Source: Prevotella sp.
GTDB lineage: Bacteria > Bacteroidota > Bacteroidia > Bacteroidales > Bacteroidaceae
NCBI GenBank assembly: GCA_017548275.1
Contig: JAFZAH010000016.1
Location: 1 to 60,950, forward strand
Direction of reading: 5' to 3'
Length of the DNA: 60,950 bases
The stretch's first letter is position 1, and each line of letters begins with the position of its first letter. A program made the position numbers and the translations under genes. The notes under the pieces were generated by a model. That model searched no databases. It had not been told where the DNA came from and was given only the letters and a program-made list of their open reading frames with translations. Of the stretch, positions 44,546 to 53,771 are shown in pieces.

Positions 44546-46738
44546 CTATCTCAACACCACTTTCTTGCCGTTGATGATATAGATGCCGGGCTGGAGCGTG
44601 TTGAGGTTGGTGCCCAGATAGCGACCGTCGAGGGAGAAAATGCGGTTGTCAGAGGCAACGGAATGGCTGATCTCACGAATACCTTCCACAACGGGCACTT
44701 TCTTCTGGCGCACCTTCACTTCGTCGAGGAAGAACCTTCCGGATGGCGAGAAGGTCAACGACAAGCTTTTCGGGGCCCTTCTCGGCATACCGGTTTGGTC
44801 TGAACTGCCGTCTGTGTCGCCATTGTCGTCGTCATCAGTTGTTGTCAACGTGATGTTGAAATTGTTCCATTGACTGTTTAACAGGGGCAATTCACTTTCA
44901 CTGACTGTGGCATCGCCATTGACGGTGAGTAACAGTTTTGAATCGATATTTCCCCAGGGAGCAGCACGGAAGAGAACTTCCGCCTCACCCTCCAGTTCAA
45001 ATGCGGGCGATGTAACAATGCCTGTTTTTGTAGAAGTGCCGAAACGTGCGCACTTGTTCGCACCATACATGGCATTGTCTTCATTTACCCAACCCTCCAA
45101 GTCGGGGATGAACAAATCGACAGCCACCGAACCGCTGAACTTGTAGTCGTTGCCACCACTTCCCTGACATTTGTCGAATGACTCGTATAAAAGGACATCA
45201 TAACCTTCATCATCAGGGATGACAGGGTCGGTCACTTTTTTAAACACAAACGACATGGTGCCGTCTTGGCGGCGTGTGATTTTGCTCACCTCGATATTCA
45301 TATACAGGGAGCCGTCAACATTGGGATGCCACAATGTGGCGGCGGGCGTTGACGTATTGGAGAAGATATTGTTCCCATTCGCCGGATAAGGGTCGCCCGA
45401 CTGTGTGTTGGTCCATCCGCTGTCTTCCTTGTTGTCGGCATGGAAGATGGTCAACCGTTGATGGTCATTGGTGATGTCGTAATAAGGAGTTGTGGAGTTG
45501 GGCATGTTGTATTCCCACAGAATGGGGTCATAGTCGCAATAAAGGATGAGCATGCCACGACCTGGGAGATATTGGTCCCAACCCGTTTTCTGCCTGTTTT
45601 CCAATATATAGCACTCGTCAGGATGTGCTTTGTTATAGATGATGAAAGCGTCGCCGCCCTCATTGACAGGCAGCATATTCTCTACGATGGTGTCATTGAG
45701 CAGTTCGACGGGTTCGAGCCATCCACACTCCCACCGCTCGTAAGAAGAGTATTCGGGCGGGCAATAGCCATCACCGTTGTACGGACCGGAATCCATGAGG
45801 TCGAACGAGCCCATGCCGAAATTGCCGCTGTCGCCGGTGTCATACATATCAGGGAAGCCCATACAGTGGGAGAACTCATGACAGAAAGTGCCCACGCCGG
45901 CGATGTTGCCATTGCCCTGTATCTCATTGCTGCACGCATACACGTCAATAATCATGTCGTCGAGTTTGAGGGGCTGCCCGTAGTCGCCGGCCGAGAGGGC
46001 AAACATGTGCGGCCAGATGGTGTTGCGGTCATGGTAGTCGGCCTGTCCGTGACCGGCATAGAGCACATACACTTCCTCGACGACACCGTCATCGTCCCAG
46101 TCATACCGGCTGAAATCCACTTCCTCGTCAATCATCTGGCAGGCTGTGGCCACCATCTCGCCGGGGTGTGAGTCATTGCCCTCACCATCGCTGTCTTTGC
46201 CATAATAAGCATAGGTTTTCGGCATGGTCACAGGTCCGACGACATCGAAGGAGAGGTCGAATTTCCCGTAACTTTGGTCATTGAAATAGTCGCGCACGCT
46301 GCCCACGAAACTGCCCTCGTTATATCCGCGCTCATTGATGATACGGTCATAGAGTTCCTGGTCATGACTTTTAGCAAACGATTTGTTGCTGAACTCCACA
46401 AGTATGATCAGTCCTTTTTTCTCACCTTGGAAGATGGACGTGTCTTTGTTTTGCAGAGCCCGACGCGAAGGCATCTTAGCCGCCCTGCGCGCTTTGACCT
46501 GCCCGTATCGCCGGGTCATTTCGTCGCGGCTCACACGATGATAGTCGTCGCCGTCGCAGACATAGCACAGCCCAGCGGCATCGGTATAGTAGCGGAAATG
46601 CTCATCGCCACGGAGTTCCACCTTCACCTGTGTGCCGTCGGCCAGAGTCACGGTTCTCCACTGACCACGCTTGGCGGGCACGGCACCAGCCACGACCGCC
46701 ATCAGCAATAATATGGTTGTAAAAAAGAGTTTTTTCAT
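44546..46738 (-). CDS. Secreted M6-family metalloprotease
   Basis: 730 residues with signal peptide (MKKLFFTTILLLMAVVAGA) and a propeptide. The zinc site is HEFSHCMGFPDMYD (HExxHxxGxxD, near residue 288), the immune-inhibitor-A/M6 arrangement. VRDYFNDQSYGKFDLSFDVVGPV and DWDDDGVVEEVYVLYAGHG are typical M6 features. A beta-sandwich module follows (about 520-670), and the C-terminal tail (DNRIFSLDGRYLGTNLNTL, then GIYIINGKKVVLR) is the Prevotella-type ending. It cleaves extracellular proteins. A second secreted protease in the window besides the C10 peptidase. Confidence 0.93.
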   Translation of the reverse strand: MKKLFFTTILLLMAVVAGAVPAKRGQWRTVTLADGTQVKVELRGDEHFRYYTDAAGLCYVCDGDDYHRVSRDEMTRRYGQVKARRAAKMPSRRALQNKDTSIFQGEKKGLIILVEFSNKSFAKSHDQELYDRIINERGYNEGSFVGSVRDYFNDQSYGKFDLSFDVVGPVTMPKTYAYYGKDSDGEGNDSHPGEMVATACQMIDEEVDFSRYDWDDDGVVEEVYVLYAGHGQADYHDRNTIWPHMFALSAGDYGQPLKLDDMIIDVYACSNEIQGNGNIAGVGTFCHEFSHCMGFPDMYDTGDSGNFGMGSFDLMDSGPYNGDGYCPPEYSSYERWECGWLEPVELLNDTIVENMLPVNEGGDAFIIYNKAHPDECYILENRQKTGWDQYLPGRGMLILYCDYDPILWEYNMPNSTTPYYDITNDHQRLTIFHADNKEDSGWTNTQSGDPYPANGNNIFSNTSTPAATLWHPNVDGSLYMNIEVSKITRRQDGTMSFVFKKVTDPVIPDDEGYDVLLYESFDKCQGSGGNDYKFSGSVAVDLFIPDLEGWVNEDNAMYGANKCARFGTSTKTGIVTSPAFELEGEAEVLFRAAPWGNIDSKLLLTVNGDATVSESELPLLNSQWNNFNITLTTTDDDDNGDTDGSSDQTGMPRRAPKSLSLTFSPSGRFFLDEVKVRQKKVPVVEGIREISHSVASDNRIFSLDGRYLGTNLNTLQPGIYIINGKKVVLR

Positions 46739-46773
46739 CTAGTTGTTGTGTGATAATCAAACAAAAAGGGCTG

Positions 46774-46781
46774 CAAAGGTA
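46774..46781 (-). promoter_or_regulatory. -7 box of the M6 protease gene
   Basis: TACCTTTG on the minus strand, 35 nt before the ATG. A TTTG at 46805-46808 is 23 bp upstream, slightly far. Confidence 0.5.
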
Positions 46782-46870
46782 ATCATTTTACATGAAATAT
46801 GCATCAAAGAACAAATGTTTCTCTGATTTTTCGCATTTTTAAGCAAAAAGCCATTGTCAGACAGCGGGTT

Positions 46871-47482
46871 TCAATTTTCCAAGATATGTGTAGCCAGACC
46901 GTCGGCACACTGTATGATGGCTGTGAGGGGGAACTCGTCGCTGGCCGTGGAGATGCTGCTTTTCATCTCATAACTCTGGAAAGGCAAGTCCCATGCCGAC
47001 ATGTGCCAGCGGATGGCGACAATCTCGTCATTGGTCAGTTCTAATCCGAGACGGAGCAGCATGATGACCGATTTCTCGCCATGACCCACGGGGAAACGGC
47101 CGTAATCGACCTCGTAGGTGTCGTACTGTTCCCAGCGGTCCTCCTCATTCTTACGCCATTTCTTGGCTTTCTTATAGATATTGGTTTTGCACACATCGTG
47201 CAGCAGTGCGGCGATAACCACGCTGTGCTCAGGCAACTTCTTTTCGACCTCGGGTTTCATGGCAATCATCTGCTCACGCAGGCGCTTCGCCGTGTGATAC
47301 ACGTTGAGCGAGTGCTGAGCCAGTCCGCCCTCCTCGTTGAGGTGTCTGTTCACTGAGGCAGGAGCCATGAAAAAGCCCGCCTTTTCCAAATACATGATGA
47401 CAGCGTCCATCCCCTTCCGGCCTGTTGCCCGCAACAAGCCGAGAATCTCTTCCTTCTTGTAATTAATTGTGTCTGTGTTCAT
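46871..47482 (-). CDS. HD-domain phosphohydrolase-like protein
   Basis: 203 residues. The HD superfamily metal motif appears as GGLAQHSLNVYHTAKRL, AALLHDVCKTNIY (H...HD) and a later RWHMSAWD. Such proteins hydrolyse nucleotides or phosphoesters in the cytoplasm; the substrate is unknown. A TTG at 47491 is in frame, but it is part of the -7 box TACCTTTG (47489-47496), so ATG 47482 is the start. Only 6 nt separate the -7 box from the ATG, so the mRNA is predicted leaderless. Confidence 0.85.
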   Translation of the reverse strand: MNTDTINYKKEEILGLLRATGRKGMDAVIMYLEKAGFFMAPASVNRHLNEEGGLAQHSLNVYHTAKRLREQMIAMKPEVEKKLPEHSVVIAALLHDVCKTNIYKKAKKWRKNEEDRWEQYDTYEVDYGRFPVGHGEKSVIMLLRLGLELTNDEIVAIRWHMSAWDLPFQSYEMKSSISTASDEFPLTAIIQCADGLATHILEN

Positions 47483-47488
47483 AGTGTG

Positions 47489-47496
47489 CAAAGGTA
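47489..47496 (-). promoter_or_regulatory. -7 box immediately before the HD-domain gene
   Basis: TACCTTTG on the minus strand ends 6 nt from the ATG, predicting a leaderless transcript. Confidence 0.55.
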
Positions 47497-48205
47497 AAAA
47501 AAAATGAGGGCATAACCAAAGAAACCGTTACTTTTTTATACCGAGAGTGAGTATCTTATGCGAAGTAAAGGAAAACCAAGTAATTTTGCGTTTCGTTCCT
47601 TGCATCACTGGAGCAGACAATAAAACATCTCATGGCAACAGCAATTTCACCCAGAAAAAGAAATTGTCCCATGACAACAATATGGCTAACCCCCATATGA
47701 TATAGCATGTAGGCAACTGCTGTAAAAATGTTCACCGAATCAGAAAAAGAGTCGCCTACGTCGAGAAATCCCACAAATCTGCTCAAAATCTCTCAAATCT
47801 ATTGCTCTTATTTGGATTAGCAGATTTGCATGATTTCTGTACCGAAAGGGGGCACTTCTACATTATATGGGTAGTTACCTTCGGAAAAAACGATTTTGGC
47901 ATGCTGTACTGATAGCCATACGACGTACGCCGAAGACCCAGAACTTTGTCGAAAACGGGACCCCAAATGACTGGAAAATTGCTCTCTCACATGAAAAATG
48001 CCTCCAAAAGGAGTGTTTTTCTCAGATTTTATGTTTACCTTTGCCATGTCTACAGATGATTCCGCTTGTTTGGAAATGCAGCACTAAAGTAAGTGAAATT
48101 TCTAACATGGCAAAATCCCGAGCAACTCTTTGTCGCTCAGAAACTTATAAAGAATATTTAACCAAAGTATTACGGAATTAGGTGATTTAATCACATTGTT
48201 CGAAT
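47497..48205. other. ~700-bp AT-rich spacer before the sacsin-like/helicase gene
   Basis: No recognisable gene. 48036-48043 is a TACCTTTG box (plus strand), followed by a 13-codon ORF (48047-48088) and a 24-codon ORF (48108-48182, starting MAKSRATLCRSETYKEY). They could be leader peptides or remnants. This box is the best candidate promoter for the gene at 48206. Confidence 0.45.
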
Positions 48206-51200
48206 ATGAGCCCAAAACTTACTACCATAGAACGTGAGAACTTTGATCTTCTGCATAATGATAGAGTTTTAGTTGCAAAGGCTCTCGACCGTCCTGACTT
48301 CAGGGGATTCTGGGCAAGCGTTACTGACAAATACAAGGAAAAGGCTCACTTCGTTTATGAGCTTCTGCAAAACGCTGATGATGCACAAGCCACCGAAGCT
48401 GTCTTTAGGATGGAGTACAAACGTCTTGTGTTCCGCCATAATGGAAAGGTACATTTCTCCGTGGTTTCTCCTACTGAAACAAAGAAGAAAGGTCATATCA
48501 ATGCTATTACTGGTGTTGGTTTTTCCACAAAAGAAGGCTCTGATGGCAATACCATTGGTAAGTTTGGTGTTGGCTTCAAAGCTGTATTTCAATATACCGA
48601 CACACCATATATCTATGATGATAAGTTTTGGTTCAAGATAGAGCAGTATATCATACCAACAATGTTAGAGGATGATTTCCCGGACAGGAACGATGGTGAA
48701 ACAGTTTTTTCATTCCCATTCACCTCGCCCGCCACTGCTCACAAAGAGATTGTCAACCGACTGAAAACGCTCGAAAACCCTATTCTCTTCCTGCATCACC
48801 TTCAAAAGGTGACGATTGAGATACCTGGGGAAAATGCTATAACTTATACGAAGAATGTATTGTATGAGCACCAACACGGCTCTATAAAGCATGATCTTCT
48901 TTCCGTGAGAAACAACGGTAGTATCAAAAAGATACACATGTTTACGGAAAACATAGACGTAGAAGACGAAAATGGCGTTGAAACCAGACAATACATTTCC
49001 GTTGGCTATTTCCTGAAAGATAATGAAGATTTAGACGATGAGATAAAGGGGCAAGTGTTTTGTTTCTTCCCGACCGCAGAAGATTTCAAACTGCATTGCA
49101 TCGTTCATGCACCGTTCCTGTTGGTTGATAGCCGCCAGCAATTGAAAGATGAAAATCTTAACGACCAGTTCAAGGGCTTTCTTGCGGAATTAGCAGCTAA
49201 TGCCTTACCAATATTAAGGGACTACGGCAAGAAAAACAATCACCTGCTCATTACTGAAAACATCTTCAACCTAATACCGAAGAAAGAATATTGGTATAGC
49301 AAGGACAATCAGTTCCGAGACGAGTATATAATGGCTATCAGAAACAATAAGCTGCTTCTTGGCAGAGGAAACCGATATATATCCCATGAGGGCGCATTGA
49401 TTTGTCGTCCAATCTCCATGATGAGTGTTGTCGATGACAAGCAACTCCAGATGTTGCATGAAGACAAAGAATCACATGATAACATTCAATTTACTTTCCT
49501 GCGTGAAGAAACACAGAGGCTTTGTACACAGAAATATGTGCAGAGTATCTTGGAAGAGCTGGAAATAGATGAATATGACGGCAAAGACCTTGCTTCTGAG
49601 ATTACTCCAGAATTTATGGAGAAATACGGATTCAAGTGGGCAAAGAAGTTGTATAACCACCTTCGCCATGAGCAGGTTAAGTTATGGAAGAAACCAGCAA
49701 ATACAAAACTGAATGTTGAGGACACTCCTTTCTGTGTAAGCCCTATCATTCTTACAACCAAAGGGACATGGGAAAAGCCATATAATAGCAATGGTTCGCT
49801 CAATGTTTATTTGCCTTTGATTTCGGACATCGACAAGTACCTTTTCATAGCTCCTGAGTATTTGAAAGAAAAGGAAACAAAGACATTCTTAGAAGATTTG
49901 GGACTGAAAGAACCTGATTCCTGGGACTATATCCAAAGTGTAATACTGAAGAAACATGAGCAGGATGACCAGTTTGATGTCGAAGAAATCTGTGATGACC
50001 TGTGTCTGGTGTATGACTACATCTCTAAGATTGACAACGAACGCGAGAAAAAAGAAAAAACATCTGTCATTGCGAAGAACTTACTCTTGATGGATGAAGA
50101 TGCGGACTTATATGTTGCATCGGAATTATACGAAAACACCCCTGCGCTGAAGCAATACTTCCGTGCCACGCAATGCTACATCGGTGAAGAGAAATACAGG
50201 AAATTTATTGACAAGTATTCCGTTCAAGAGTTTCATGCCTTTATTCAGCAACTCGGTGTTGCAAAACATCCTCGTATCTTGAAAAAGGAGAGGCATTGGC
50301 TGGACTATGGGGAGACACAGAGGCTCTCTATAGGAAGATACACATCTTGCCACTTTGATGACTTTATACTTGAAGGATTTGAAAAGACAAGAAATAGAGG
50401 GATGGAAACATCCAAAATAGTGTGGGAGTGGCTTTCTGAGTTTGAGAATTTGGAAATGTATCGGACTACCACCTTCCATTATTTCTATTACACTTCTCAT
50501 TCGAAAGAAATACCCACTACGTTCTTTCATCAGTTAGTCAACTATGAATGGGTGTATCTGAAAGACGGAAGGGCGCACAAACCGACTGATATAAGTCTTG
50601 AAGACCTCGAAGATGCCGAGTATAAGATAGATTATCGACTTATCAAATTATTTGGCATCGAAAGGAAATCCAAATCATTGGAGGAGCTGGGCGCATCTGA
50701 AAGCCAAATCCGTCAGAATGAAATAGGAAAACTTGCAGCAGAACTTGGCCTCACTACTGCCGAGGATTTGAAAGAGGCTTTTCAGGCTCTTGTTGAAAAG
50801 AGACAGAAGAAAGCAGCTGTGAGTCGTGCGCCGCTAGAACAAACAAATAGGCATCAAAAGGAAGAAGATAACAGCAATTCACTTCACTCCAATCAGAGGA
50901 AAACGGATTTAGGAGAGATGTCATCTTCTTCAAACCAATATCCAGACCGCACTCCAAAGGTGGAGCGTAGTCAAGACGAAAGAGTGAGCGACATTACCCA
51001 GAAACTGGCAGATGAAGCAAACAAACGTATAGAAGAAGAGAACAAACGGGCGCAAGTTAGCGATTTGGAGAAGTATTCAAAAGTATGGTTTAGAACACTG
51101 CTTGAATTGGAATATAATTCATCGCCAGAGCCTTCTTGCAACAGGAACGGTGTAAAGATAACCTTTGAACGTTTTCATAAAGAAGAGGGTTCAGAAAGAA

Positions 51201-53551
51201 TTTACCAGCTGACAAACCCATCTCGTAACATCCCAATTTGGATCGAAGACCTTGGAGGTTTCGCCGTAAAGTTCACGTTCTTCAACCGAGACGATATAAC
51301 GTTTGACTTTGAAGTGGCCAATGTGAAAGACTTTACCCTACGAGTAAAGGCTAAAGCAAGTGACGTGGAGCTGATTGACAAGATTGATTGGTCGCGATGC
51401 TCAAAGGCCGTGATAGATGTCAACAGTCCTATTGAAATCATGCACAAGCTGAAAACCGAGTTTGAGAACTTGCCTTATGAGGATGATTATAATTTCAAGG
51501 AAGGGTTGAGCGACAATCTAAGTTTCGTGTTCGGACCTCCAGGAACTGGAAAGACTACACGGCTTGCAGAAATCATTCGTCATAAGATGGAATTAGACAA
51601 TTGCAGGATATTGGTACTTGCCCCGACTAACAAGGCTTGCGATGTACTCACTCGTAAGCTAATGGAAACGTCTGAGGACGATTATAGTTGGCTTGGGCGA
51701 TTTGTTGCTACAGGCGAAGAATATATTGAAAACAGCGGTGCTCTCATAGACCGTGCAAGCGACCTGTATACACAAAACAAGTGCTGCATTGTTTCAACAA
51801 TGGCAAGACTTCCATACGATGGTTTCACTCAATCGCCAGAACATGAATTATTGCGCGATATAGAATGGGACTTCATCATTGTTGATGAAGCATCGATGAT
51901 TCCTTTGGTGCAAATGGTCTATGCCATTTACAAACTTGACACCAAGATTATAGTTGCGGGTGACCCGCTCCAGATAGCTCCGATAGTAAGGGAAGAAGGA
52001 TGGATAGGAGAAAATATCTATACAATGGTTGAACTGGACAATTTTGAAACCCCAAAGACTGTCCCCATCCAATTTAATGTTGAGAAGCTTGGTTTGCAAT
52101 ACCGCTCCTTGCCTTCAATAGGCACACTATATAGTGAATATTGCTATAACGGAAAGCTGAAGCATAATAGGACACAGAAGGATTCCCGTAACCTACCAAC
52201 AGGGAGTATTAAAGCAAAGCAAGTCAATTTCGTGCCTTTTAGAGTAGAACGATTTGATAGCATCTACGGTGCGAAAAAGCTACAAGGTAGTAATGTGCAT
52301 GTCTATTCGGCAATCTTCTCCGTAGAGATGTGTGCTTATTTTGCGAAAGCGCAAGTGACAGATGATGTCCGTATAGGTGTAATTTGTCCTTATGCTCCAC
52401 AAGCCCAACTCATCAATAAGATGATTGAGCAACGAACTGATATTCCATCAAATGTTGAGATATTGGTGGGTACTATACACGGTTTCCAAGGTGACCAGTG
52501 CGACATAATTATTACCGTGTTCAATCCACCAACAGGCATTAAGGTCGCCGCAGACAGGATAATGCTCAATAATCGTAACATCCTTAACGTGGCTATCAGT
52601 CGTGCGAGCGACTATCTGTTTGTTCTCCTACCGCATCCTGACAGTTACGGTTATGAGAATCTAATTGAAATAAATAAGCTGTGTGGCATTGCTAACCGCA
52701 AGTGTTCATCTGTTGCACTCTTCAATTCAGAGGAGATTGAAAGAGCAATTTTCAACAGAAGAGACTTTATCGAGTCAAACACTTTTGTAACAACACACCA
52801 AATTGCAAATGTGTACACAAGCGCATCAGGCTTATATGAAGTGAGAATTGATGAGAATGCGGTTGACATTCAAACATCAGGTGAAAGCTATCAACCTCAA
52901 AGAACAGTGCTTATAGATACCGCACCAGCAACTGCAACACCTCCGGCAGACGTAGTAGTAAGAACTACCGCAGTACCAGAGCCGGTCTTGGATGAAGCCA
53001 AGCCTAAGCAAGAACCTGTAAACCAAGAGGCAAAACCTCAGGAAATGGTCAGCACTAACGTTTTCAATTCTGAAGAACAATACTATAAGTACTTTAAAGA
53101 GAACAACATTGACTTGGATAACGCGCTGATAACTTTGTTTAAGGACAAGACATTTTGTGCTCTATATACTGTTATGCGCATCTTCGGTAACAGCGACATA
53201 TCAAGAGAACTGGGATGGGGCAGATTATTTGAGGAAGACGTAAAACGATGCCGCAAAATATCAAGTTATTCTGAATTGGGCAGCCTTATTTACCCATTTC
53301 TATTCTTTGCTATTCGTGGACAAAGGATTCCAATGAAGGAGGTCGGCCATAAAAAGATAACAGAAATATCCCTTCCTGAATTTGAAAGATCTGTTAAGGC
53401 TACAATAGAACGAAGGAAGACGAAAAAGAAGAGACATCGCATTCAAGAAAAAATAAGCAAACCTAGTTCTACATATGCCCCATCATACCAACGCAAAGAA
53501 TCATCAGGAAATCTCTATGATACATTTGAATATGGGATGAGTGATTGGTAA
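48206..53551 (+). CDS. Giant Hsp90/sacsin-like ATPase fused to SF1 helicase, possible defence protein
   Basis: 1781 residues. The N-terminal ~250 form a GHKL/sacsin-type ATPase: FVYELLQNADDAQATEAVF (N-box), ITGVGFSTK and TIGKFGVGFKAVFQYTDTP (glycine-rich lid). Residues ~250-950 are unassigned, with a charged linker. An SF1 DNA2/NAM7-type helicase follows: Walker A FGPPGTGKTTRLAEII (~1110), DEASMIPLVQ (~1225), GDPLQIAPIV (~1253), LQYRSLPSIG, GTIHGFQGDQCDIIITVF (~1424) and NVAISRASDYLFVLL (~1462). The last ~220 residues have no domain I recognise. Codons are much more AT-rich than in neighbouring genes, suggesting transfer. Such ATPase-helicase fusions occur among bacterial conflict systems; that role is inferred, and no partner gene is seen. 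Confidence 0.85.
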   Translation: MSPKLTTIERENFDLLHNDRVLVAKALDRPDFRGFWASVTDKYKEKAHFVYELLQNADDAQATEAVFRMEYKRLVFRHNGKVHFSVVSPTETKKKGHINAITGVGFSTKEGSDGNTIGKFGVGFKAVFQYTDTPYIYDDKFWFKIEQYIIPTMLEDDFPDRNDGETVFSFPFTSPATAHKEIVNRLKTLENPILFLHHLQKVTIEIPGENAITYTKNVLYEHQHGSIKHDLLSVRNNGSIKKIHMFTENIDVEDENGVETRQYISVGYFLKDNEDLDDEIKGQVFCFFPTAEDFKLHCIVHAPFLLVDSRQQLKDENLNDQFKGFLAELAANALPILRDYGKKNNHLLITENIFNLIPKKEYWYSKDNQFRDEYIMAIRNNKLLLGRGNRYISHEGALICRPISMMSVVDDKQLQMLHEDKESHDNIQFTFLREETQRLCTQKYVQSILEELEIDEYDGKDLASEITPEFMEKYGFKWAKKLYNHLRHEQVKLWKKPANTKLNVEDTPFCVSPIILTTKGTWEKPYNSNGSLNVYLPLISDIDKYLFIAPEYLKEKETKTFLEDLGLKEPDSWDYIQSVILKKHEQDDQFDVEEICDDLCLVYDYISKIDNEREKKEKTSVIAKNLLLMDEDADLYVASELYENTPALKQYFRATQCYIGEEKYRKFIDKYSVQEFHAFIQQLGVAKHPRILKKERHWLDYGETQRLSIGRYTSCHFDDFILEGFEKTRNRGMETSKIVWEWLSEFENLEMYRTTTFHYFYYTSHSKEIPTTFFHQLVNYEWVYLKDGRAHKPTDISLEDLEDAEYKIDYRLIKLFGIERKSKSLEELGASESQIRQNEIGKLAAELGLTTAEDLKEAFQALVEKRQKKAAVSRAPLEQTNRHQKEEDNSNSLHSNQRKTDLGEMSSSSNQYPDRTPKVERSQDERVSDITQKLADEANKRIEEENKRAQVSDLEKYSKVWFRTLLELEYNSSPEPSCNRNGVKITFERFHKEEGSERIYQLTNPSRNIPIWIEDLGGFAVKFTFFNRDDITFDFEVANVKDFTLRVKAKASDVELIDKIDWSRCSKAVIDVNSPIEIMHKLKTEFENLPYEDDYNFKEGLSDNLSFVFGPPGTGKTTRLAEIIRHKMELDNCRILVLAPTNKACDVLTRKLMETSEDDYSWLGRFVATGEEYIENSGALIDRASDLYTQNKCCIVSTMARLPYDGFTQSPEHELLRDIEWDFIIVDEASMIPLVQMVYAIYKLDTKIIVAGDPLQIAPIVREEGWIGENIYTMVELDNFETPKTVPIQFNVEKLGLQYRSLPSIGTLYSEYCYNGKLKHNRTQKDSRNLPTGSIKAKQVNFVPFRVERFDSIYGAKKLQGSNVHVYSAIFSVEMCAYFAKAQVTDDVRIGVICPYAPQAQLINKMIEQRTDIPSNVEILVGTIHGFQGDQCDIIITVFNPPTGIKVAADRIMLNNRNILNVAISRASDYLFVLLPHPDSYGYENLIEINKLCGIANRKCSSVALFNSEEIERAIFNRRDFIESNTFVTTHQIANVYTSASGLYEVRIDENAVDIQTSGESYQPQRTVLIDTAPATATPPADVVVRTTAVPEPVLDEAKPKQEPVNQEAKPQEMVSTNVFNSEEQYYKYFKENNIDLDNALITLFKDKTFCALYTVMRIFGNSDISRELGWGRLFEEDVKRCRKISSYSELGSLIYPFLFFAIRGQRIPMKEVGHKKITEISLPEFERSVKATIERRKTKKKRHRIQEKISKPSSTYAPSYQRKESSGNLYDTFEYGMSDW

Positions 53552-53592
53552 TCACTGAATTCATCTTATCAAGATTGATAACGTAACAGACA

Positions 53593-53634
53593 AACCCACT
53601 GATTTTCAACAGTAATCGCTGAGGGCAGTGGGTT
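53593..53634. promoter_or_regulatory. Inverted repeat after the helicase gene
   Basis: AACCCACTG (53593-53601) and CAGTGGGTT (53626-53634) form a 9-bp stem across a 24-nt loop, about 40 bp past the stop. There is only a weak T-run, so this could be a poor terminator or an element end. Confidence 0.4.
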
Positions 53635-53692
53635 ACTTGTTCCCGAAATTTATCACACAGTCTCCTGCTTTTCGAAGTTTTTTTCCGTTTAT

Positions 53693-53723
53693 TTTGCTGT
53701 TAGAAATAGAATTTGTACATTTG
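53693..53723 (+). promoter_or_regulatory. Promoter of the DUF6057/TolB-like pair
   Basis: TTTG (53693-53696), a 19-bp spacer and TACATTTG (53716-53723). The ATG at 53772 lies about 48 nt downstream. Confidence 0.7.
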
Positions 53724-53771
53724 TAGCCGAAATAAATAACTCGTAATACTCGAATAATAAGACAGTCCCAG

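Noticed and set aside
47556-47786. 76-codon hydrophobic open frame (minus strand)
   Set aside because: No known family, no clear promoter or ribosome site, and it lies in an AT-rich spacer; could be a remnant but not supported.
47867-48181. 104-codon open frame before the sacsin-like gene
   Set aside because: Composition is not protein-like and a TACCTTTG promoter box lies inside it; only the short ORFs after the box are plausible.
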